From Sulfuricurvum sp. (lineage in GTDB: Bacteria; Campylobacterota; Campylobacteria; Campylobacterales; Sulfurimonadaceae): a stretch of 64,000 bases of DNA. The stretch is from the NCBI RefSeq assembly GCF_023229695.1, contig NZ_JALNYS010000008.1, forward strand, positions 1 to 64,000, read 5' to 3'. This document shows, in pieces, positions 17,301 through 25,848 of the stretch. The number at the start of each line of letters is the position of its first letter. The stretch's first letter is position 1. Made by a program: the position numbers and the translations under genes. The notes under the pieces were generated by a model. That model was not told where the DNA came from, did not search any database, and worked only from the letters and a program-made list of their open reading frames with translations.

Positions 17301-19170
17301 AAACGCTCTAAAATCGCGTATTCTGCCGAAGCAGTGGGCGGAATTTTCCGAACTTAAAGTTTCTGTCCGTATCCGAAAAGAGCGTTCATTCCTCTCATTT
17401 ATTGCGGTAGATACGAATGAACTTTGCGAAGATTTGATCGAGTATTTGAACGCGATTACTGAGGCTAAAACGCTCCGATTCGATGCGTTTACCTACGATT
17501 TTTTTTATGCCAATATCGAAAACCCGACAGACCAGTCCAAATATCTCATTCTCAATCTTTTCAATGGAGATGGTGCAGAGGATGCCGTTCGCTCATTACA
17601 GTTTAACCGTGACTATATTTCGCGAAATAAGATTAAGCTGTTCGTAATCGTCAATCACCCACTATTTTTGGAATTTTCCCAAAACGCCCCCGATTTGATG
17701 TCGTTTTCGCTTTTTAGTATTGCGTTAAGTGATATGGATAAACATATGGCTGTTAGTTCGTTATCTACTAAACATGATGAACTGCAACAGCTTATCAAAC
17801 AATATAAGCACGATGAAGCGAAATTGAGTCCAAAAGCAAAAATGCAGCGACTTAATGAAATTGGTGTACTTGCTTATAGTACTTCCGCAATAGATATTGC
17901 CAAAGAGTATTGGGAAATGGGGCTTTCAATTTCGGAAGAACAAAATGACCTTTTTACAAAAGGTATGTTTTTAGGAAATATTGGATTAATCTATCTGTAT
18001 ACTGATAAATACGATAAGGCTTTGATCAAACAGAAGGAAGCATTAGAATTAAATCGTCGAATAGGTTATGACGAAGGAATAGCAAATGCTCTTGGAAATA
18101 TAGGAAACATTTATCAACATATTGGAAAATATGACGATGCACTAAAGCATTATACTGAAGCATTAGAAGTTAATCGTACGATAAATAATGAGATAGGGAT
18201 AGGTATTTTATTTAGCGAGATTGGGCATATTTATGCTGAACTCGGTAAATACCAAGATGCATTACTAAAATTTGATGAAGCATTAAAAATCAATAGTAGG
18301 ATAGGAAATGAGCATACTTTATCCGACATACTTGAAAATATTGGATTGATTTATGTACGACTTGGAAAGTATGATGAAGCTTTGATTAAGTACAATGAAG
18401 CGTTAAATATAGCTATAAAAATTGGATATCAACAAGGGATAGCAAATCGTCTTTTAAGCCTTGGGGAAATTTATCAAAATTTTGGTAAATATAATGAAGC
18501 ACTAAATAAATACAATGAAGCGTGGAAAATATATGAAAACATTGGAGATGAATTAGGTAAAGCAAATACGTTCAATGGTAGAGGTAATATTTATCAATTC
18601 ATGGGTAAATATGAAGAATCTTTGAAAACATATTCAGATGCATTGGCAATATATTTTAAAATTAACCAAAAAAAGGGGATGGCAAATTCATTTAGAAATA
18701 TAGGAAATCTTTATCAATTTATAAGTAAATATGAAGATGCATTGTTGAAATATAACGATGCGTTACGTATATATCATGAAATAGGACATAAAGTAGGAAT
18801 ATCAAATACACTTAACGATATTGGTGTAATTTATCAACTTTATGGAAAATATGATGTGGCGTTAGAGAAATATACTGAAGCCTTGGATATTAACAAATCT
18901 ATAGGATATATGGATGGAGTCGCAGTCTCTTTGGGAAATATAGGAAATATTTATCAATATCTCAATAAATACGATGATGCATTAATGAGACACACCGAAG
19001 CTTTAGAAATTTTTGAGCGCATAGGGCATGTTTCCGGCGAGATAACGACATTGGAAAGCTTATCCAAACTTCACGAAGCGATGGGAGATGAAAATTTGTC
19101 GGATTACTATGCCCAAAAAGCATCCGCCCTCAAAGATGCCTGTGCTGCGGATACGAAAAATTTTGAGTAG
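17293..19170 (+). CDS. TPR-array protein with N-terminal unknown domain, partner of the ATPase
   Basis: 625 residues. Residues 1 to about 175 form a distinct alpha/beta-looking domain containing YLILNLFNGDGAEDAVRSL and LFVIVNHPLFLEFSQNAPDL. I recall similar RD..AP-D segments ahead of TPR arrays in bacterial NB-ARC/TPR proteins, without a named fold. From about 190 there are ten or eleven 40-residue TPRs of the kinesin-light-chain/LGN type, each with a core like GNIYQHIGKYDDALKHYTEA. The repeats give a 120-bp DNA periodicity. The C-terminus is a degenerate repeat. The gene overlaps the ATPase gene, so the two are translationally coupled. It would suit a sensor or scaffold arm. Confidence 0.82.
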   Translation: MAKNALKSRILPKQWAEFSELKVSVRIRKERSFLSFIAVDTNELCEDLIEYLNAITEAKTLRFDAFTYDFFYANIENPTDQSKYLILNLFNGDGAEDAVRSLQFNRDYISRNKIKLFVIVNHPLFLEFSQNAPDLMSFSLFSIALSDMDKHMAVSSLSTKHDELQQLIKQYKHDEAKLSPKAKMQRLNEIGVLAYSTSAIDIAKEYWEMGLSISEEQNDLFTKGMFLGNIGLIYLYTDKYDKALIKQKEALELNRRIGYDEGIANALGNIGNIYQHIGKYDDALKHYTEALEVNRTINNEIGIGILFSEIGHIYAELGKYQDALLKFDEALKINSRIGNEHTLSDILENIGLIYVRLGKYDEALIKYNEALNIAIKIGYQQGIANRLLSLGEIYQNFGKYNEALNKYNEAWKIYENIGDELGKANTFNGRGNIYQFMGKYEESLKTYSDALAIYFKINQKKGMANSFRNIGNLYQFISKYEDALLKYNDALRIYHEIGHKVGISNTLNDIGVIYQLYGKYDVALEKYTEALDINKSIGYMDGVAVSLGNIGNIYQYLNKYDDALMRHTEALEIFERIGHVSGEITTLESLSKLHEAMGDENLSDYYAQKASALKDACAADTKNFE

Positions 19171-19187
19171 ATAAGGGAATATTTTTA

Positions 19188-19850
19188 ATGAAAAAAGTAC
19201 TTTGTATTATGAGCGGCGGGATGGATTCAACTTTGGTTGCCTACATCATGCGCTCGCGCGGATATGAAATCGTCGCATTGCATTTTAACTATGGACAGCG
19301 AACCGTAGCGAAAGAGCTTGCCTGCTTCCGAGAAATATGCGAAGATTTAGGAGTGAGTGAAAAATACGAAATCGATCTCGATTTTTTCAAAACGATCGGA
19401 GCGTCGGCACTGACCGATCATAGCATCGAGGTCCCGACGGCGGGGGTTGAACCGGGGATCCCGGTCACCTATGTGCCGTTTCGAAACGGCATTTTTCTCT
19501 CTATCGCCACCGCAATCGCTGAAAAAGAGGGGTGTAGCCGTATCGCGATCGGCGTTGTCGAAGAGGACAGCAGCGGTTACCCCGACTGCCGGGAGAGTTT
19601 TATCGATGCGTTCGAGAGGGCCGCAAATCTCGGGACGAAAGAGACAACGGCATTGACGATCGAACGGCCGCTGGTGAACCTCAAAAAATCGCAGATCGTT
19701 AGCGAAGCGTTGAAACTGAACGTTCCGCTTCATTTGACGTGGAGCTGCTATCAGAACGAAGAGACGGCGTGCGGCATCTGTGACAGCTGCCGCCTGCGCC
19801 TGAGAGGCTTTGAGCAATCCGGGGTGAAGGATCCGATCCTCTATGCATAA
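19188..19850 (+). CDS. queC: 7-cyano-7-deazaguanine synthase
   Basis: ATP-dependent enzyme converting 7-carboxy-7-deazaguanine to preQ0 in queuosine synthesis. The PP-loop is IMSGGMDSTLVAY at the N-terminus. Zinc cysteines lie in CYQNEETACGICDSCRLR near the C-terminus. 220 residues is standard. It follows the TPR gene by 17 bases, but no other queuosine gene is nearby. The repeat element at 19855 begins just after its stop. Confidence 0.94.
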   Translation: MKKVLCIMSGGMDSTLVAYIMRSRGYEIVALHFNYGQRTVAKELACFREICEDLGVSEKYEIDLDFFKTIGASALTDHSIEVPTAGVEPGIPVTYVPFRNGIFLSIATAIAEKEGCSRIAIGVVEEDSSGYPDCRESFIDAFERAANLGTKETTALTIERPLVNLKKSQIVSEALKLNVPLHLTWSCYQNEETACGICDSCRLRLRGFEQSGVKDPILYA

Positions 19851-19854
19851 TTGT

Positions 19855-19939
19855 TCTGCCTTGCCAGAGGCTAGCTTTAGCGTCATAGCGGCAAGTATAG
19901 TCCGCTGGGCTTTGCTCAGAGGACGTTTAAAATAAAATG
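19855..19939 (+). repeat. Structured repeat, family 2, copy 1 (supplies the start codon of the next gene)
   Basis: An 85-base unit beginning TCTGCCTTGCCAGAGGC and ending TTAAAATAAAATG. Three hairpins are seen: GCCT..AGGC, then a core GCTTTAG, a short stem TCATAGCGGCA region, and a third stem near 19900-19923. The final ATG is the likely start of the YgjP-like gene, and AGAGGA at 19918-19923, its only Shine-Dalgarno-like stretch, lies inside the third stem. Related copies are at 20583 and 23619. Confidence 0.7.
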
Positions 19940-20575
19940 TTTGACTCCGTACACTCCCCCTTAACGATTCATCACCGCCCCCGTAATCGCAACACCTACA
20001 TCTCGATCACTCGTGATGGGGAGGTGTGCGTTCGGACACCGCTCAAAAATGAACACTCCATCCGTCGATTGCTAAGTCAAAAAGAGGAGTGGATCCGCGC
20101 AAAGCTTCATGCACTCTCTGAAAAAAAAGTCACTCCCGCCGTTTACGGTGAAACCATTCGTTTCCGGGGTGAACTTTACCCGATCACGCAGCTGCCGAAT
20201 TTGGAAAAATTGATAAAAAAATCGAAAAACAGTATTGATATTGAAAAATATTACCATCGTTTCTACCGTGAAGAGGCGGTTTTGACCCTTCCATCCCGAA
20301 TAGAGTATTATGCACGAAAAATGGGACTAAACCCTTCTGAGGTACGGTTTAAAAAGATGAAACGGCGGTGGGGGAGCTGTGACAGTAACAAGATCGTGAC
20401 GTTTAATACGATGATGATGCAGCTTTCGTACGAACATATTGACTACATTATCGTCCACGAATTGGCCCATCTGCGTCACATGAATCACTCTAAAGCATTT
20501 CATGCATTGGTCCGGAGCATTTTAGAAAACGAAGGGGAGCTGCGCAAAGCGCTGAAAGCGGTACAAATACACTGA
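19937..20575 (+). CDS. YgjP-like metallopeptidase-domain protein (DUF45)
   Basis: 212 residues with a zincin-type motif HELAHLRHMNHSKAFH (HExxH plus a downstream H) near 175-190, preceded by KKMKRRWGSCDSNKIVTFN, the signature of the YgjP/WLM-type DUF45 family. These are predicted metal-dependent hydrolases whose targets are mostly unknown. The ATG at 19937 lies at the end of a repeat unit, and the presumed ribosome site is 13 bases away within a hairpin, so translation may be modest or structure-controlled. Confidence 0.85.
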   Translation: MFDSVHSPLTIHHRPRNRNTYISITRDGEVCVRTPLKNEHSIRRLLSQKEEWIRAKLHALSEKKVTPAVYGETIRFRGELYPITQLPNLEKLIKKSKNSIDIEKYYHRFYREEAVLTLPSRIEYYARKMGLNPSEVRFKKMKRRWGSCDSNKIVTFNTMMMQLSYEHIDYIIVHELAHLRHMNHSKAFHALVRSILENEGELRKALKAVQIH

Positions 20576-20582
20576 TTTTATT

Positions 20583-20665
20583 TCTGCCTCGAAAGAGGCA
20601 AGCTTCAGTGCCATAGTGGTCAGCGTAGCCAAAGGGATTTTATTCCTTTGGCGTTCAAAATAAAA
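20583..20665 (+). repeat. Structured repeat, family 2, copy 2
   Basis: Begins TCTGCCTCGAAAGAGGC, contains AAGCTTCAG and a perfect 7-bp stem CCAAAGG/CCTTTGG, and ends TTCAAAATAAAAG. It lies between the YgjP-like gene and the convergent Mur-like gene. The TGA stop of that gene (20655-20657, minus strand) falls inside the repeat, so the repeat supplies the last codons of the protein. Confidence 0.7.
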
Positions 20666-21656
20666 GTAGTTGCCGCATGGAAGAGCGGGCAGGGTGGAGT
20701 ATCCCCTTGTCAACCCCTGCAACGAGGGCAAAATGGAAACGTTTACTTTGCAATAGGGAAATGACTTCTTCGGGGTAACGGTAGAAGAGGATGTTTTCCA
20801 CTCCGATCGTGAGGCTCGACTTCATCGATTCGGGGAGTAGGTAGAGGATTTTTGCCCAGGAGGCCTGAGTATGCAAAAAATCGATCTGTTCATCGATAAG
20901 CTCTAAAAAGGGTTCAAAAATAACGACCCGGTCACTCGTTCCGAATTCGATACTCTCAAGGCGCGAATTGGTAAATACGGGGATGAAGTGACCGATTTTT
21001 CCAAACCCTTTGAGCTGAAACGGGATACGCAGAAAGGTGTAGAAGAAAAGGAGATGCTCCAGATAGGGGATGAAAAACGGGGAAAGCATCTGCCGCTCAT
21101 AAAAAACATCGTTATGGATAAAAGAGGTCTCAAAAAGGGTCTGTTCAATGATGGTGATAGTACTCTCTTGTGCCCGAATCAGTTGCGAAACTTCGATAAA
21201 AATATCCGAATCGGTCAGTGCCGGGGAAAAAAGGACAATCGATTTTTTCTCCAATGGCCAGAGTTTTTCCCAAATCTGTTCGATTGAGCCTTCGATGCTG
21301 CAAAAATTGGAAGGGGTGGATACCATCATCGAGAGTCTTAGGGTGATCGGATCGCATCCATAGACCTGGAGCTCTTTTTCGAGGAGATAGAAACGGAGCA
21401 ATTTTTTCAGGGCGGTTTCTATCGATTCTACTTTGATCCAGGCGACTTCGGGATCCCCCATTTGGGTCGGTTTGTCAAATAAAATACCGTATGCACCGTT
21501 TTGAAGTGCTTCGGGGATCATATCGGGAGATCGGGCAATAAATAAAGATCCCCGCTTCACTTTGGCAGGGTCAAACGCAACACTATCAAAGAAACTGACG
21601 GAGGGTTCTCCCAGCAGGGTCCCTTTGGTCAGTGCGAGGATGTTTTCGAGTCTCAT
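20655..21656 (-). CDS. Degenerate Mur-ligase-like protein, function unknown
   Basis: 333 residues. The N-terminus (FDSVAFDPAKVKRGSLFIA, NGAYGILFDKP) resembles the N-terminal substrate domain of MurE/MurF. Where Mur ligases have the GTNGKT-type P-loop, this protein has YGCDPITLRLSMMVSTPSNF, with no glycine-lysine loop, so ATP-dependent ligation is not expected. The rest has no recognisable motif. It overlaps metG by ATGA, implying translational coupling. The C-terminus runs into a repeat. It may be a lineage-specific paralogue that lost catalysis. Confidence 0.65.
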   Translation of the reverse strand: MRLENILALTKGTLLGEPSVSFFDSVAFDPAKVKRGSLFIARSPDMIPEALQNGAYGILFDKPTQMGDPEVAWIKVESIETALKKLLRFYLLEKELQVYGCDPITLRLSMMVSTPSNFCSIEGSIEQIWEKLWPLEKKSIVLFSPALTDSDIFIEVSQLIRAQESTITIIEQTLFETSFIHNDVFYERQMLSPFFIPYLEHLLFFYTFLRIPFQLKGFGKIGHFIPVFTNSRLESIEFGTSDRVVIFEPFLELIDEQIDFLHTQASWAKILYLLPESMKSSLTIGVENILFYRYPEEVISLLQSKRFHFALVAGVDKGILHPARSSMRQLLLF

Positions 21657-23605
21657 CCAATCGAACTTCCGCTAAATCGCGGCTTTTCAGGACGAATCAA
21701 GGAGAGCCCTTCACTGTCTTTTGCCGCAAGAAGCATCCCCTCAGAGAGCATCCCCATCAGTTTTGCCGGTTTGAGGTTGGCAACAACGCACACCTGCGTG
21801 CCGATCAACGATTCGGCACTGTAATATTCGCGAATACCGGCAATGATCTGACGGGGAACCTCTTCGCCCAAATCAACCTGCAATTTCAAAAGCTTCGAAC
21901 TTTTCGGAACCTCTTGGGCTTCCAGAACGGTTCCGATCTTTAATGCCGTCTGAAAAAACTGGTCGATCGTAATAAGCCCCTCGCTCGGTACGGTAGAGAC
22001 TTTTTTATCCTCTGTTTTCAAAGCAACCTCTTTTTTAGGTTCCTCTTCGATCATCGCTTTGGGTGCCTCCTGCATTAGCGGTTCTTCGACGCGCGGAAAG
22101 AGGGGAGGGATTTTTTTGATAACGAACGGGGCAAGGAGCCCTTTGTCGGTAATCAACGCCTTATAGCTGGCGGTGGTAATTTCGAAACCGAGGGCATCGG
22201 CAATCGTCGCCGTTGTTTTGGGCATGACGGAGTGGAGCATAATCGAGGCTTTCGCCAATAGATTGGCAACCAAGGCTACGGTTGCCAGTGCCTCGTTGAG
22301 CCTCCCCTCTTTGACTTTTACCCACGGAGCGTGCTCTTCAATCGCCTTGTTTCCGATCGTAAAGATTTTCCATAGCTCTTCAAGATAGCGGTGGATTTGC
22401 AATTCATCAAAATACCCTTCGAGTGTGGCGAGGATCGTATCGGCGTCGTGTAGCTCTTTTTGATGGTATTGGGCTACATTGACACTGTCGATGGCAAAAT
22501 CGGAGTATTTCTCCGACATACCGATGATCCGGTTGAGGAGATTCCCCAAATCGTTGCTCAAATCCGAATTCATTCGGTCGATCAAAGCCCGCTGGGAAAA
22601 ATCGCCGTCTTGTCCGAACGGCACTTCGCGCATCATGAAATAGCGGAAGTTTTCGGCTCCGTAGTGTTTGGCGACTTCGCGCGGATCAACGACGTTCCCT
22701 TTGGATTTCGACATTTTTTCACCGTCGCGGGTCCACCATCCGTGGGCACCGATGTGTTTGGGGAGGGGAAGCCCGAGACTCATCAAAAATGCGGGCCAGT
22801 AGATGGCATGAAAACGGAGGATATCTTTCCCGACGAGCTGAACGTTTGCCGGCCAGAAATCCATTTTTACCTCATCCATTCCGTATCCCAATGCGGTCAC
22901 GTAGTTCATGAGCGCATCGAGCCAAACGTACATAACGTGTTTGGGATCGTTGAGCGATTCGGGTACGCTGATCCCCCAGCTGAAGCTGGTTCGGGTAACG
23001 GAGAGATCATGCAGTCCGCTTCGGACGAAACTCATCACTTCGTTACGGCGTGATTTGGGGAGGATAAAATCTTTATGGGCTTCGTAATACTCCATCAACG
23101 GTTTTTCGTATTTGGAAAGGCGGAAAAAATAGCTCTCCTCTTTGATAATCGTTGTCACCCGGCCGCAGTCGGGGCAGCATCCGCCATCCATCAGTTGCGA
23201 TTCGGGAAAAAACGTTTCACAGCTAACGCAGTAATTCCCTTCGTAAAAATCTTTGTAGATGTCCCCGTTGGCCACCATTTTTTCAAATGCGGCCTGGACC
23301 CCGATTTTGTGAGATGTATCGGTCGTTCGGATGAATTGATCGTAACTAATATCAAACTCATCCCAAAGATTTTTGAAGGTTGCGCTAATCTCATCGGCAA
23401 ACTCTTGGGTCGGTTTGTTTTGCTTTTTGGCCGACTCTTCGATCTTTTGTCCGTGTTCATCGGTTCCGGTCAGAAAATAGGTTTCATTCCCGAGAAGGCG
23501 TGAATGGCGTGCCAGAGTATCGGCAATGAACGTTGTGTAGGCGTGCCCGATATGGGCTTCACCGTTAACGTAGTAAATGGGGGTAGTGATGTAGTTTTTA
23601 TTCAT
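21653..23605 (-). CDS. metG: Methionyl-tRNA synthetase
   Basis: Class I synthetase, 650 residues. The HIGH motif is GEAHIGHAYTT near 15, the zinc knuckle is CVSCETFFPESQLMDGGCCPDC, and KMSKS is EKMSKSKGN. The C-terminal 110 residues (ITIDQFFQTALKIGTVLEAQEV to the end) form the OB-fold tRNA-binding domain. AAGGAA lies before the ATG at 23605. The leader contains family-2 repeat copy 3. In C. jejuni the same neighbours follow, as I recall. Confidence 0.96.
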   Translation of the reverse strand: MNKNYITTPIYYVNGEAHIGHAYTTFIADTLARHSRLLGNETYFLTGTDEHGQKIEESAKKQNKPTQEFADEISATFKNLWDEFDISYDQFIRTTDTSHKIGVQAAFEKMVANGDIYKDFYEGNYCVSCETFFPESQLMDGGCCPDCGRVTTIIKEESYFFRLSKYEKPLMEYYEAHKDFILPKSRRNEVMSFVRSGLHDLSVTRTSFSWGISVPESLNDPKHVMYVWLDALMNYVTALGYGMDEVKMDFWPANVQLVGKDILRFHAIYWPAFLMSLGLPLPKHIGAHGWWTRDGEKMSKSKGNVVDPREVAKHYGAENFRYFMMREVPFGQDGDFSQRALIDRMNSDLSNDLGNLLNRIIGMSEKYSDFAIDSVNVAQYHQKELHDADTILATLEGYFDELQIHRYLEELWKIFTIGNKAIEEHAPWVKVKEGRLNEALATVALVANLLAKASIMLHSVMPKTTATIADALGFEITTASYKALITDKGLLAPFVIKKIPPLFPRVEEPLMQEAPKAMIEEEPKKEVALKTEDKKVSTVPSEGLITIDQFFQTALKIGTVLEAQEVPKSSKLLKLQVDLGEEVPRQIIAGIREYYSAESLIGTQVCVVANLKPAKLMGMLSEGMLLAAKDSEGLSLIRPEKPRFSGSSIG

Positions 23606-23618
23606 AAAATTCCTTCGT

Positions 23619-23703
23619 CATTTTAATTGATACGACAAAGGAATACACTCCCTTTGTCTGCGCTTGCCGCTGAGGCACTGAAGCTTGCCTCTGGCGAGGC
23701 AGA
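23619..23703 (-). repeat. Structured repeat, family 2, copy 3 (metG leader)
   Basis: Read on the minus strand it starts TCTGCCTCGCCAGAGGC, has AAGCTTCAGTGCC, then a third stem ACAAAGG/CCTTTGT, and ends AATTAAAATG. Compared with copy 2 the outer pair of the third stem changes from C-G to A-T on both sides, a compensatory change. It ends 14 bases before the metG start codon, so it is probably transcribed as 5' leader. Confidence 0.7.
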
Positions 23704-23723
23704 TTTTTTTGTTATTTTATCAG

Positions 23724-23942
23724 AATTGACCTTACGCACTTTGTCTAAATAAGTGTGAAAAGGTTAGTAGCTGATGTTACTCACTCGATTCGTTTTCCGT
23801 CATCCTCGGGCTTGACCCGGGGATCCATCCCCATAAGGGAGAGGTGGATTCCCGATCTACCCTAAAGGGCACGTGAAGTCGGGAATGACGAAGCCAAAGG
23901 CAACCTTGAATGGCTCAAGCCGATAATATGCGTAACATCAGT
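23724..23942. repeat. MITE-like family 1, copy E (ends only, with nested hairpin repeats)
   Basis: The left end TTGACCTTACGCACTTTG and the right end GCGTAACATCAGT match the inverted termini of the other copies. The usual three-hairpin interior is replaced by two palindromic units (23799-23825, CTCGGG/CCCGGG type; 23846-23889, ATTCCCGA/TCGGGAAT type). An internal CTGATGTTACTCACT at 23771 is a further terminus in inverse orientation. No gene is visible in this 339-base intergenic stretch. Confidence 0.6.
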
Positions 23943-23944
23943 TT

Positions 23945-24145
23945 CTAAAAGTCAAATCCGCCGGTTTCACCTTTGGACATACTTTCATAAACGCTTCGGA
24001 CATATTTGGCACGTGTGTCGCATCCGATGCATTCGGAACAATCAAAGCAGCTTGTTACGCTATGCTGCTCCTGACACGCTTGAAGTATTTTTGCCGTTTC
24101 ATCAAGCTTCTCTTCGAAATGAGAACTATGCTCCGGCGTAGACAC
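23945..24145 (-). CDS. Small cysteine-rich conserved protein
   Basis: 66 residues, acidic, with C-x2-C-x2-C spacing in SCFDCSECIGCDTRAKY plus a further upstream Cys. The cysteine pattern suggests metal or Fe-S binding. A similar small gene lies between metG and fbp in C. jejuni, as I recall, supporting a real gene. It overlaps the 3' end of fbp by 20 bases. Function unknown. Confidence 0.7.
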   Translation of the reverse strand: MSTPEHSSHFEEKLDETAKILQACQEQHSVTSCFDCSECIGCDTRAKYVRSVYESMSKGETGGFDF

Positions 24146-24968
24146 TCAAAACCTCGTCGATTTCACTGGACGAACCGAAGAAACAGGGGCTGGTATCGTG
24201 AACGTGGGCCGCTGTTTTTTCGAGAACGCGCTTATGCCCATCGACCGCTTTGCCGCCGGCAACCTCGAAGATAAAGGCAAACGGAAATACTTCAAATAGC
24301 ATTCTAAGTTTCCCTTCCGGTTTGTCGGTTGCACCCGGATAGCTGAAGAGCCCCCCCCCTTTGAGGAGAATCTGATGTAAATCGGGAACCATCCCTCCGG
24401 AGTAGCGCAAGCGGTATCCGCGTGCGAAAAATGAGTCGATCATCGCTTTGTGATGGGGTGCCCAAAACTGCTGGGTTCCGCCGGGAGCGTTAATTTTCCC
24501 TTTTTCATTCAAATGGATATGTTTGACAAATTCAAATTCCCCCGCTTGGAGAAGGTAGAGGGCTACTTTCCCCTCATGGGCAAAAACCAGCTCCACGCGC
24601 GGTCCGTAGACGACATAACAGCTTGCAATCATTTTGGATGCGTTGAATTCCCCCTCATAGATACCGAAGATGGAACCGACACTGAGATTGACATCGACAA
24701 GTGACGATCCGTCCAACGGATCAAATGCGATGTAATAGTGGCCGTTTTCGTTGAGGAGCATCGGAAGCTCTTTCTCTTCACTTGCGATCGTGTGGATCCC
24801 TTCGACTTGGCTCAATTCCTCTTCGATAATCAAATCGCTTTGAATGTCCAGCTGAAGCTGTGTTTCGCCGGAGCTGTTTTGCTCTTGAGAATACCCGATG
24901 TCCTTGACATCAATCGCGTGTTTGATCCGTATGGCACTTTTTTGTATCGCTTTTAAAATTGGGTTCAT
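24126..24968 (-). CDS. fbp: Class I fructose-1,6-bisphosphatase
   Basis: Gluconeogenic removal of the 1-phosphate from fructose 1,6-bisphosphate. The metal site is FDPLDGSSLVDVN and the substrate site includes RYSGGMVPDLHQIL and FEVAGGKA. The start at 24968 is chosen because it gives MNPILKAI and overlaps the mobB stop by ATGA; a longer in-frame start would lie within mobB. 280 residues is slightly short for the family but all core motifs are present. Confidence 0.93.
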   Translation of the reverse strand: MNPILKAIQKSAIRIKHAIDVKDIGYSQEQNSSGETQLQLDIQSDLIIEEELSQVEGIHTIASEEKELPMLLNENGHYYIAFDPLDGSSLVDVNLSVGSIFGIYEGEFNASKMIASCYVVYGPRVELVFAHEGKVALYLLQAGEFEFVKHIHLNEKGKINAPGGTQQFWAPHHKAMIDSFFARGYRLRYSGGMVPDLHQILLKGGGLFSYPGATDKPEGKLRMLFEVFPFAFIFEVAGGKAVDGHKRVLEKTAAHVHDTSPCFFGSSSEIDEVLSVYAGA

Positions 24969-25471
24969 TCCATTACCTTTGCGTGAGTTAAAATCCATCC
25001 GATCACATGATCGGCATTATTCAGATCGAGCAGATCAATTCCCTCAGGGAGGGTATAGTCATTGAGATTCACCGTCTCGTCGATGGCCAGCGCATTCATA
25101 TAAGGGAAATAATCGGTATCGATTTTCTCTCTGAAAATACTGATGCGGGGAAGGGGGAGATTTTTCAATCCCTCCACCAAGAGTACGTCAAAATCGCCGA
25201 ACATACGGACAATTTCATCGAGTTCTTTGTGACGCTGTGAAAAATAGGTGGTACGGGTAGGGGAGGTGACGACGACTTCCGCCCCCGTATCGCTGAATTT
25301 GTAGCTGTCTTTTCCCGGAACGTCGAATTGGGCTTTGTCTTTTGGATCATTTTTGACAATAGCAACTGCCAAGGAGTGCTCATGAATCAACTTGCGAGCC
25401 ACTTTAAGTATCAAAGTTGTTTTTCCGCTGTTGGAAGGGCCGGTGAAGGCTACCGCTAAACGTTTTTTCAA
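24965..25471 (-). CDS. mobB: Molybdopterin-guanine dinucleotide biosynthesis protein MobB
   Basis: GTP-binding accessory protein of molybdenum cofactor maturation. Walker A is FTGPSNSGKTTLI at the N-terminus and Walker B-like FDVLLVEGLKNLPLPRI. 168 residues. It is upstream of and translationally coupled to fbp. Its own upstream region begins the 25.5-27.7 kb accessory patch, which appears to separate it from the lipoprotein gene at 27721. Confidence 0.92.
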   Translation of the reverse strand: MKKRLAVAFTGPSNSGKTTLILKVARKLIHEHSLAVAIVKNDPKDKAQFDVPGKDSYKFSDTGAEVVVTSPTRTTYFSQRHKELDEIVRMFGDFDVLLVEGLKNLPLPRISIFREKIDTDYFPYMNALAIDETVNLNDYTLPEGIDLLDLNNADHVIGWILTHAKVME

Positions 25472-25578
25472 AACATACTACCTCGTATAAAATTATCTAT
25501 ATTATAGTCAAAAATCCTTAAATGCCTAATGTGGTATGGTTTTTTAAGCGACTGCTTTATACCTGTCGTTGTATAGCA

Positions 25579-25800
25579 TTATGAAGCCAAATGGGTTCTT
25601 TTTAAATTGATTTCGAGATTAAATCCGACGGCTTTAGCGTATTCAAACAATGTGAAAATCCGGCAAGTTTTTGGTGTTTGTAGTCTCTAATCTTGAAATA
25701 TTTAAGGAGATTGGCTACATTTTCTTGAGAGAAAGTTTGGCATCTAAACGCGCTTGTTGTTTTTAATCTCATTTCACTCCTCAAATCGTTTCTTCATGTT
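25579..25800 (-). pseudogene. Remnant of an XRE/HigA-type antitoxin gene
   Basis: Reading across frames on the minus strand gives RLDAKLS, then SQENVANL, then LNISRLETTNTKNL, then TLFEYAKAVGFNLEINLKRT and a stop at 25579. Joined, this matches the helix-turn-helix and tail of XRE antitoxins (SQ..VA.LL..S..ISRLE ... TL..Y..A.G..LEI). The breaks fit a CT-dinucleotide gain and single-base changes. No intact toxin is seen beside it. Confidence 0.5.
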
Positions 25801-25848
25801 TTCCCGCATCATGGTTTGGGCTGTTCGCGTTTTATTTATTTTTTGTGA

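Noticed and set aside
17900..19050. Tandem repeats with a 120-base period, considered as a CRISPR or satellite array
   Set aside because: The period equals 40 codons and the sequence encodes TPR units in frame; units vary at synonymous and surface positions and there are no spacers.
22460..23503. Two long open frames on the plus strand
   Set aside because: Antisense to metG, whose HIGH, zinc and KMSKS motifs are unambiguous.
25602..25784. 60-codon frame as an intact small gene
   Set aside because: Its sequence makes sense only as one of several frames of a decayed XRE antitoxin; no ribosome site or coherent domain.
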